Positions 6,701 through 11,417 of a DNA stretch of 11,417 nucleotides are shown piece by piece. The notes beneath the pieces are model-generated. The model did not search any database. It saw nothing but the letters and a program-made list of their open reading frames with translations, and was not told where the DNA came from. The position numbers and the translations under genes were made by a program. How positions within the stretch are numbered: position 1 is the first letter of the stretch; every line of letters starts with the position of its first letter. This DNA is from an uncultured Phascolarctobacterium sp. (lineage in GTDB: Bacteria; Bacillota; Negativicutes; Acidaminococcales; Acidaminococcaceae): contig USBV01000040.1 of NCBI GenBank assembly GCA_900553055.1, forward strand, positions 1 through 11,417. The letters are read 5' to 3'.

Positions 6701-9136
6701 ATTTTTAGTTACTAATAGTCTATCGCCAATAGTAACCTTGGAGGCTAGATTTAAATCTCCGGCAGTACTAGTAATGCTGGCGCCCGGAGCAAGGTTGATT
6801 TTAGCAATATTATCCACATTGGCAACCATGACACTGGCGCCCACACTAAAATATTCATTCCAAGAAGGCACCTTGGCTGGCGTAGTACCGCTAGCAGGCT
6901 TAGCATCAGTCTTTAAATCCACCTTGCTTCCTGCAGCATTATCTTTAACTTCCCTTATAGCTTTTAAGAATGGTCCTATGGTTTCTTCAACATTCTTTTT
7001 TACAGTCTGAGTGCTAATCAAAGCATCCAGGCCAGTAAGCTCCACGCCACTGGAGCCATCCGTGGTCACAGTGAGGCCATTCAAAAGCTCGGTAGCACCA
7101 AAATTCACTGCTGCACCCTGCACAGGCACATAGCTATTAATTTCGGCCTTGCCATCACTATCCACAATATTAATGGCAGTATTTAAAATAGTGTCAGAGG
7201 ATGTACCCACTACAGCAGTGCTCGACACTGTATCGATAGTGGTAGCGTTTACATTTAATCCCTTGCCAGCCTTAATGCGCGGATTGCTAACACTGCCTTT
7301 ATCCGCCAAATTTTCAGAGCCTAAATTTACGACTGCATTATTATCCTGCACGTTAATGGATAGTGCCAAGGCATAGTAAGGATTGCCGCTAGCACCAGCC
7401 GCACCACTGCCATCATCAATAGAGCGCGCTTTTTTGAGCACCATGCTGCTCACGCTGGTATTGGTGGACTTAGCAACAGCAATTAAATTTTCACCCGCCT
7501 CGGCCTTGCCCAAAAGGTTAACCTGAGCATCGCTATTTGTTTCGGTATAAACAAAGCCACCACCCACAGGCATATTATGTTGGATAGACCCGGTCACAAC
7601 CTTGGGTTGAATAGCAACCGTCAGCTTGTTCGTAGCCGAGCTTTCGGCATTGACCTGCAAATTAGCGGTACTCTTGATTACGGAGTCCACACCCTGATTA
7701 ACGCTTGCCTTAGCATCCACAAAGGAAAAGGGCATATAGAGCTGCTCCACGATGTTGTTCATGGCTTGTGTTTTAGAACCCAAAATTCCATTAGCAAGCA
7801 GGGTATTCATAATAGAATCAGTCAAGGTATTATTTATATTTATGTCTACCAGCTGTCCATTATTATTGTTAATAATTTGAGTGGCTCTATTGTCCACAGC
7901 ATAGAATAGACTCTGATTATTGCTGCCCGTAAAGCTGCTGGTGGCCTTAGCTGCCATATTCACATTTTGACCGCTAACATTACCGTTGACATTAATTTCT
8001 GCATTGGTATAGGTCAACAAATCCCAAAATTCTATGGGGTTATTATCATTTTGGCGGGTAGCGGTAGCAGTAACGCTAACATCTCCGATGGCAGCGACGC
8101 TGCTGCCCTTGCCAAGGTCTACCTTAGCCTCTACAGTATCATTGCAGAAAACCGGATTATCACTGCTTCCAATATTAAAAATCTCAAAGCAGCTATTCTG
8201 TTGAGAAGCTGCGGCAGTCATTTTTATACTGCCGTCACCGGTAGCACCGTTTAAATCAGCATTAGCATTACTGCTGTTTTTAAAGATAATATTGCCATTA
8301 GTATCCTTAGTCACAGTAAGCTTATCAGTATTATCAATACCAAAACCATTCGTATTTACTGTATTTTTAAATACTACACCCGTTTGCAGCGTCGGAGTAA
8401 TAAATTGGCCATCGTTCACCTTTTTCAAAGCAATATGAGCCGCACGCAAATCAATGCCTGTCATAGTGTTAATCTGGCCATTAACCACAATTTGGGCATT
8501 ATTATTATAATCAAAATTATTGCTTTGAATACGTGCAGCAGCTTCGGCAGCTGTGCTAAAGTACGGTGTACTATTTTCACCACCGCTTCTAAGGTTAGCA
8601 CCAATTAACGTCAGCGAACCCGCGTTAATCACGCCACCGGCGCCCACAACCATGCCTTCAGGAGAAATAAAATACAGATTGCCGCCAATCTTATTATTAC
8701 GAATAGCATTCACAGTACCACTAATATTGATTTTATTTTCAACAGTATTCACCAAAGTATTGAAAATAGGAGCATTAGCACCAGTTTGGAAATATAGATT
8801 AGCAATTTGATTAGCACCAACATCAAATTTCGTAAATCTATTTAAGCCAACAGTACCACTAGCCTGCTCGGCATAAATATGCGCAGTCTCAGTAGCATTA
8901 GCTTTTCCCAGATAAAACTTTGTCCCACTAGCAGTATCACCAACGCGAACAATATTATAGTCATCAGCCTGCCCCGCAGCCAAAGCCTCTCCACCCAGCC
9001 ACGGAGTCATGGCAAAGCCAACCGCCAGCACGGAGCGCAACAGCTTCATGCTGGTAGCAAGACTTTGTTTTTTACTCGTTAAGCCCAGTTCCTGCTTTTT
9101 CAATCCATATCTTAGTGCTTTTCTTTTGGTGCTCAT
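3776..9136 (-). CDS. LktA-family filamentous adhesin / haemagglutinin-like exoprotein (TPS type)
   Basis: A 1786-residue surface or secreted protein. A long basic leader (residues 1-29) precedes a hydrophobic segment and a likely cleavage site after ALA at 51-53, giving an extended signal peptide like those of large adhesins. Next is a TPS/haemagglutination-activity-like domain at about 60-240, with GLNRFTKFDVGANQIANLYF at 97-116 and NLYFISPEGMVVGAGGVINA at 153-172. Many beta-helix-like repeats follow (xVGVSVxV...N...AxVN). Helix-rich insertions appear at about 710-735 and 860-965, an Asn/Thr-rich linker at about 1259-1286, and two copies of a Y-DANG...NGxYVYE module near 1620-1690. The start is supported by AAGGAG 7 nt upstream of the ATG. 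No TpsB transporter gene lies in the window. The last roughly 34 residues look out of frame relative to the coding signal. The role as adhesin is inferred from family resemblance, and the LktA naming is from memory. Confidence 0.87.
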   Translation of the reverse strand: MSTKRKALRYGLKKQELGLTSKKQSLATSMKLLRSVLAVGFAMTPWLGGEALAAGQADDYNIVRVGDTASGTKFYLGKANATETAHIYAEQASGTVGLNRFTKFDVGANQIANLYFQTGANAPIFNTLVNTVENKINISGTVNAIRNNKIGGNLYFISPEGMVVGAGGVINAGSLTLIGANLRSGGENSTPYFSTAAEAAARIQSNNFDYNNNAQIVVNGQINTMTGIDLRAAHIALKKVNDGQFITPTLQTGVVFKNTVNTNGFGIDNTDKLTVTKDTNGNIIFKNSSNANADLNGATGDGSIKMTAAASQQNSCFEIFNIGSSDNPVFCNDTVEAKVDLGKGSSVAAIGDVSVTATATRQNDNNPIEFWDLLTYTNAEINVNGNVSGQNVNMAAKATSSFTGSNNQSLFYAVDNRATQIINNNNGQLVDININNTLTDSIMNTLLANGILGSKTQAMNNIVEQLYMPFSFVDAKASVNQGVDSVIKSTANLQVNAESSATNKLTVAIQPKVVTGSIQHNMPVGGGFVYTETNSDAQVNLLGKAEAGENLIAVAKSTNTSVSSMVLKKARSIDDGSGAAGASGNPYYALALSINVQDNNAVVNLGSENLADKGSVSNPRIKAGKGLNVNATTIDTVSSTAVVGTSSDTILNTAINIVDSDGKAEINSYVPVQGAAVNFGATELLNGLTVTTDGSSGVELTGLDALISTQTVKKNVEETIGPFLKAIREVKDNAAGSKVDLKTDAKPASGTTPAKVPSWNEYFSVGASVMVANVDNIAKINLAPGASITSTAGDLNLASKVTIGDRLLVTKNLLTNEKSSSRVGVSVAVAIEDMHNTAEVNVESSEEKKTALKAAGSVSATALADQSYNRLDKMVANLEKGWASAKEYWSNQGSDAVAAVLPELQIVVADLLTITAKDSATDLSKSKQHTLKAKAAVDLLANILGVDELKTALEAFCNVANYTNMYVSSSTDKMDTPLAGNSTAMATGTVGIQNLDNNATVKVGPHAIITAGNEKLVKLDASSIEQSFLMAGKWAFLPDIYTTDAGAYGIGGTVGVQNASSDSLVQVMNGVQINAGVIDLVTKNDVLNMGLVMGGARTSSLGITGMLSYQGGDSTAQTLVDDDASLTALQKKVALTTTEEYEGVNLSADNNTIVIGIAGDLSSSKVSSVGVSTSVVDYNVKSLAVMENQEAQDTDGKGLIKASDVQVAAHTGGVINSLSVAGNQDQQTTNTNKQAGGASASTSGGKGAQGVENIQAKATDKTCTTDTTNNNTNTANNNSNNTNTNPQTPQAGTKDPVVELKAAGSVSVNYIVDETRAAIDNVNIEMLRPTSGSDMTTNVILKAEDDSYIGAYSGAGALTKQGVDFKHDSKFSSLINGAVAFNEINKTTSATLQNSKVTNVDNVLNQSQNSGAQVALGLALGVDLAERMNNVSVNLGASGSFNFVNSTVQSVLDNDAISGSSAGSLNVNNTAYDKDVQVAGGANAQYAGSATVGASVTVNEATNNIVVRMQNTSIGSQNVLAGSVNNLAVSNLVQVGGAISVGVTTKGNGNTYAVGDVAVATNVLENNVQAEAEGVTIYGRSFNNEARDGQLKADESANQYIAEINSASNTAVQVDVACYKDANGRSVAKNLNGEYVYEDTGDVVPANVAVTKVQGTGTGKYYLVDANGTKHYVVLKNGKYVYEGTDTVVDINAPVSTNIIDLDTSAALANANGQLGEGKGIVFGLNLDENGNLKGTVQDSAASANSVANDNNTAVEPHYTSSAATAYSFTSTLAIAVLTNAGAPRI
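4087..4243 (-). repeat. Duplicated 45-codon module in the adhesin C-terminal region
   Basis: Two DNA segments, 4243-4222 and 4108-4087 on the minus strand, are 22 bp long and differ at three positions. They lie exactly 135 bp (45 codons) apart and encode NGEYVYE (ending at residue 1638) and NGKYVYE (ending at 1683). Each is preceded by DANG and followed by an acidic-Thr-VV segment, so the repeated protein unit is about 26 residues. It interrupts the beta-helix-like pattern and may be a small folded module duplicated in tandem. No known domain is recognised. Confidence 0.6.
5281..5345 (-). repeat. AAT/ACT trinucleotide tract encoding an Asn/Thr-rich linker
   Basis: About 65 bp consist almost entirely of trinucleotides of the ATT/AGT type on the plus strand, read as AAT, ACT and related codons in the adhesin. 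They give an Asn/Thr-rich stretch (NNNTNTANNN and similar) at about residues 1262-1286. Slippage in such a tract would add or remove whole codons without breaking the frame. The protein around it is low-complexity (Gly/Ser/Ala, then Pro/Thr), which supports a flexible linker. Confidence 0.65.
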
Positions 9137-9188
9137 AGTCTACTCCTTATTTGTAAACACTGTGTAATCTATTTTCTTATGCTAATTT

Positions 9189-9248
9189 TTATATCAGCTT
9201 ATATCATAATAAAAAGTGCTCTCACACTCTTCCATTTTTATTATATCA
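9189..9248 (-). repeat. Three TGATATAA copies in the adhesin promoter/leader
   Basis: The octamer TGATATAA (minus strand) occurs at 9248-9241, where it overlaps the -10 box, and at 9206-9199 and 9196-9189. The last two are 10 bp apart, one helical turn. All lie in the promoter and untranslated leader of the adhesin. The region is AT-rich, so chance is possible. No regulator is known for the motif. Confidence 0.3.
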
Positions 9249-9267
9249 AGTAACAAAAGATTTTCAA
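9240..9267 (-). promoter_or_regulatory. Adhesin promoter
   Basis: On the minus strand TTGAAA (9267-9262) and TATAAT (9245-9240) have a 16-bp spacer. The predicted leader is about 97 nt and ends in AAGGAG before the ATG. The promoter lies downstream of the regulator gene's terminator, so the adhesin appears to be its own transcription unit. Confidence 0.7.
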
Positions 9268-9275
9268 TAGCTTTG

Positions 9276-9304
9276 GCGTGAAATGCAGTTTTTAAGCGTG
9301 AATT
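9276..9304 (-). promoter_or_regulatory. Two direct repeats 20 bp apart upstream of the adhesin -35
   Basis: The 9-mer A(A/T)TTCACGC on the minus strand occurs at 9304-9296 and 9284-9276, identical at eight of nine positions with a 20-bp period (about two helical turns). The nearer copy is 8 bp upstream of the -35 hexamer. Tandem same-face sites at this position are typical of an activator that contacts RNA polymerase. The binding protein is unknown. The spacing resembles that of LytTR-type regulators, but the bases are not their textbook consensus. Confidence 0.45.
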
Positions 9305-9349
9305 ACACCTCACAGTAGACATGTATTTTTACACCGGACACTCAAAAGC

Positions 9350-9382
9350 AAAAAAGCAGGAACCCACTAAAGTTCCTGCTTT
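9350..9382 (-). terminator. Rho-independent terminator of the XRE regulator gene
   Basis: On the minus strand AAAGCAGGAAC (9382-9372) pairs perfectly with GTTCCTGCTTT (9363-9353) around an 8-nt loop, followed by a T run to 9350. It lies about 12 bp after the regulator's stop codon and separates it from the adhesin unit. Confidence 0.92.
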
Positions 9383-9393
9383 AAAAGTGCTAT

Positions 9394-9696
9394 TTAGTTT
9401 TTGCCAGCCTTCAAAAGACGCAGCAGCTCGGTTAAATCCTCCAAGGTAACCTCGCTCTTCTTTTCCTCTGCAGGCTTGCCTTCGATATCCTCAAAGAAGC
9501 TGCTGATAGGAGTTGCCAAAGCCTCATGCAGTTTAATCAAGTTAGGAATGGTTAAGCCTGCACGGCCGTTTTCAATATTGCTCAAATGCGTTTGAGTCAC
9601 GCCAATTTGCTTAGCCAGCTCAGTTTGAGAAATTCCTTTCGTAATGCGCAGCATCTTTACTCTAGTACCAATTAGTTTGTTGTAATCTTCTGCCAT
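9394..9696 (-). CDS. XRE/Cro-family helix-turn-helix transcriptional regulator
   Basis: A 100-residue cytoplasmic DNA-binding protein. An HTH_3 domain covers about residues 8-68: IGTRVKMLRITKGISQTELA, then the turn and recognition helix VTQTHLSNIENGRAGLT (33-49), then the usual PNLIKLHEALATP. The C-terminal third (71-100) is acidic/basic and probably helical (TLEDLTELLRLLKAG), perhaps for dimerisation. I chose the ATG at 9696-9694 because GGAG lies 8 nt upstream. The frame extends to 9735, but those extra residues (MHVCKIYTEGVFT) have no good ribosome binding site. It is convergent with nothing and sits upstream of the adhesin on the same strand, so it could regulate the adhesin or itself. 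The targets are unknown. Confidence 0.92.
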   Translation of the reverse strand: MAEDYNKLIGTRVKMLRITKGISQTELAKQIGVTQTHLSNIENGRAGLTIPNLIKLHEALATPISSFFEDIEGKPAEEKKSEVTLEDLTELLRLLKAGKN

Positions 9697-9766
9697 TGTA
9701 AACACTCCTTCAGTATATATTTTACATACATGCACAATTTTTAATTTTTGATGAATGGTTATTGAA

Positions 9767-9795
9767 ATTATAACACATCATTCTTCTGTAAGCAA
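9767..9795 (-). promoter_or_regulatory. Promoter of the XRE regulator gene
   Basis: On the minus strand TTGCTT (9795-9790) and TATAAT (9772-9767) are spaced 17 bp apart, with an extended -10 TG one base before the hexamer that compensates the weak -35. An inverted repeat GTTAT / ATAAC (9758-9762 and 9770-9774) overlaps the -10 and could be an autoregulatory site. The rest of the 9697-9910 gap is AT-rich, with a small 7-bp hairpin near 9839-9855 and no clear terminator for the upstream oxidase gene. Confidence 0.65.
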
Positions 9796-9910
9796 GCATT
9801 GAACATATATAAATATTTACTTTTTGGTCTACCATGAAGATTTTTGCTAAAAATCGTCTAAAAAGTACCGCATTATCAGCTTTTTCTTATTTAAGATAAA
9901 TATATTTTAT

Positions 9911-11311
9911 TTATTGTGCGTCAATGAGCTTGCCGGGGTTCAGTACATTATTGGGATCCATCGCACGCTTAATAGTCTTCATGATGGACATTTCCACCGG
10001 GTCACAGTATTCGGCCAAAGCATGCAGCTTTTTAGCGCCAATGCCGTGCTCACCGCTCAGGCGACCACCAATGCTATAAACATAAGCATAGCAAATCTTG
10101 TGGAATTCAGCCACCTGCTTCTCCCATTCCTCGTCGCTCATATCCATCTTCAGCACGTTAAAATGCAGGTTACCGTCGCCAGCATGGGCCAAGCACATGC
10201 ATTCAAAGTCATAGTTTTTGGAAACCTCCATCAGGTGGTTCAGGCATACAGCAATCTTATCCACGGGCACAACCAAGTCGTCGGAGGTGGATACCTTGCT
10301 CAAGGCCTTGGAGCCTTCTAAGCAGCTGCGGCGTACCTTCCACACGCGCTCGTCTGCTTCAACAACATCGGTAGCACCGCAGGCAGTGCAAATCTCATCC
10401 AGCTGCTCCATCTTCATATCCAGCTCATCCTCGCTAAAGGTTTCCACAGTAACGATAACGTAGCTGCCATCCTCGTAATGAGGCAGGCGCAGCTCTGCAT
10501 AATCGCTGGCAGCGCGCACAAAGCCATTGTCCATAAATTCTACGCTGGTGGGGTTCAAGCCAGCCTTAATCAGCGCAGGCACAAGGTCAACTGCCTTTTG
10601 CACATCGGTGAAAATAGCGAGAATATCCAGGCGATAGGGGCACAGGGGCAGCAGCTTCAAGGTCGCTTTAGTGATAATACCCAGGGTACCCTCACTGCCC
10701 ATTACCAATTGGTCCAGGCAGTAGCCAGTGGAGCATTTCTTCAAGCGGTTGCCTAATTCAACAATTTCGCCGGTCGGAGTAACAACCTCGATGGAGAACA
10801 CCTGATGGCGGGTGGTACCATAGCGTACGGCCTTGTTGCCACCGGCATTAGTAGCGATATTGCCGCCGATTAAGCAGCTATCTGCACTGCAGGGGTCACC
10901 AGCATAAAGCAGTCCGGCATCGTTGGCCATCTTTTGGATTTCCACAGTGCGAGCGCCTGCTTCTACAACCATGTACATAGCATCGGTGTTCATTTCGATA
11001 ATTTTATCCATGCGCTCCAACAGCAGCACAATGCCGCCGCACACGGGGATAGCACCGCAGGAGACGCTGGTACCGGCGCTACGCGGAGTAACAGGCACAA
11101 GATATTTGTTAGCCAGCTTCATGATGGCAGCAACCTCTTCTGTGCTACCTGGCAGTACAACTACCTCGGGCAGATGATGGTAGTGCGGATCCGGCTCTTC
11201 GTCGGTCTTATAGCGCTCCAAAGTTTCGGCGTCGTTCTTCACGAATTCGGCGCCCACAATAGCGCGCAGCTCTGCTAATACTTCTTCGGTTACAGGGTTA
11301 AATTTTGTCAT
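9911..11311 (-). CDS. FAD-linked oxidase, GlcD / D-lactate dehydrogenase family
   Basis: A complete 466-residue flavoprotein that should oxidise a 2-hydroxy acid (D-lactate or glycolate) to the 2-oxo acid. It has an N-terminal PCMH-type FAD-binding domain (about 45-225) with PRSAGTS at 76-82, GGNIATNAGG at 149-158 and GSEGTLGI at 205-212. The FAD-oxidase C-terminal domain (about 226-463) has VEFMD at 257-261, HAGDGNLH at 376-383, GEHGIG at 420-425 and NPGK near the end. There is no signal peptide or membrane segment, so it is soluble or peripheral. The electron acceptor is not shown; family members in anaerobes often pair with Etf or an Fe-S partner, and none is visible here. AAGGA lies 9 nt before the ATG. 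The substrate cannot be fixed from sequence alone, so glcD is only a possible symbol. Confidence 0.92.
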   Translation of the reverse strand: MTKFNPVTEEVLAELRAIVGAEFVKNDAETLERYKTDEEPDPHYHHLPEVVVLPGSTEEVAAIMKLANKYLVPVTPRSAGTSVSCGAIPVCGGIVLLLERMDKIIEMNTDAMYMVVEAGARTVEIQKMANDAGLLYAGDPCSADSCLIGGNIATNAGGNKAVRYGTTRHQVFSIEVVTPTGEIVELGNRLKKCSTGYCLDQLVMGSEGTLGIITKATLKLLPLCPYRLDILAIFTDVQKAVDLVPALIKAGLNPTSVEFMDNGFVRAASDYAELRLPHYEDGSYVIVTVETFSEDELDMKMEQLDEICTACGATDVVEADERVWKVRRSCLEGSKALSKVSTSDDLVVPVDKIAVCLNHLMEVSKNYDFECMCLAHAGDGNLHFNVLKMDMSDEEWEKQVAEFHKICYAYVYSIGGRLSGEHGIGAKKLHALAEYCDPVEMSIMKTIKRAMDPNNVLNPGKLIDAQ

Positions 11312-11417
11312 TTACTTCAATCCTTTCCATGCTACTTTACAAGCTTTTCCTAGACTGTGGAGAAGGTACCAGATACAAGGAACGGCGACGACGGCGTATC
11401 GGAAATACTCCTAGGAG
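11312..11417 (-). other. Edge segment with Arg-rich open frame, possible dispersed intergenic repeat
   Basis: The 106 bp upstream of the oxidase hold no clear promoter. On the minus strand one frame is open from the window edge to a TAA near 11338, encoding a short tail of five Arg followed by SLYLVPSPQSRKSL. From memory, tails of this RRRR...VPxPQSRKxL type recur in many unrelated hypothetical ORFs of Negativicutes genomes, which suggests a repeated non-coding element rather than a gene end. The last 10 bases form a perfect palindrome (CTCCTAGGAG). This could not be checked here. Confidence 0.3.

Noticed and set aside
9697..9735. Longer start for the XRE regulator adding 13 residues
   Set aside because: The added residues do not belong to the HTH domain, and the internal ATG has GGAG at good spacing.
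1..11417. CRISPR array, insertion sequence, prophage or toxin-antitoxin pair
   Set aside because: No regularly spaced repeats, transposase-like frame, terminal inverted repeats or phage proteins were found; the XRE gene has no neighbouring toxin-like ORF.

Overview
The window looks like chromosomal DNA from a diderm Firmicute (Negativicutes; I would guess the Acidaminococcaceae/Phascolarctobacterium neighbourhood, an inference only). The grounds are mixed signals. The tRNA-Ser / SRP RNA / dnaX gene order, strong AGGAGG-type ribosome binding sites, TTGACx-17-TATAAT promoters and a preQ1-I riboswitch with terminator are Firmicutes-like. The largest gene, however, encodes a long-signal-peptide, two-partner-secretion-type filamentous adhesin that only makes sense in a cell with an outer membrane. 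Every gene I can support lies on the minus strand, so the window is described from high to low coordinates in transcription order.

Region by region (minus strand). 11417-11312: a short edge segment whose open frame (Arg-rich, ending ...QSRKSL) resembles a dispersed intergenic element rather than a recognisable gene. 11311-9911: a complete FAD-linked oxidase of the GlcD / D-lactate dehydrogenase family. 9696-9394: a 100-residue XRE/Cro-type regulator with its own promoter and terminator. 9136-3776: a 1786-residue LktA-family filamentous adhesin with its own promoter, preceded by two direct repeats spaced 20 bp apart. 3779-3531: an ORF in the -1 frame that very probably encodes the true C-terminus of the adhesin, implying a frameshift. 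3470-2623: queC under a preQ1-I riboswitch and terminator. 2622-1609: a tandem universal stress protein whose -10 box sits at the centre of a near-perfect 33-bp dyad. 1589-1195: strong promoter, tRNA-Ser(GGA), a short hairpin terminator, SRP RNA and its terminator. 1193-1: promoter and N-terminal 364 codons of dnaX, cut off by the window edge.

The genes are mostly independent units with their own promoters: translocation and replication housekeeping (ffs, tRNA-Ser, dnaX), queuosine precursor synthesis (queC), stress (Usp), organic-acid oxidation (FAD oxidase), and a surface adhesin with a neighbouring regulator. No CRISPR array, insertion sequence or phage gene was seen. The points most worth a second look are the frameshifted adhesin C-terminus, the operator-like dyad on the usp promoter, the tRNA/SRP RNA arrangement with no room for a separate SRP promoter, and the regulatory repeats upstream of the adhesin.
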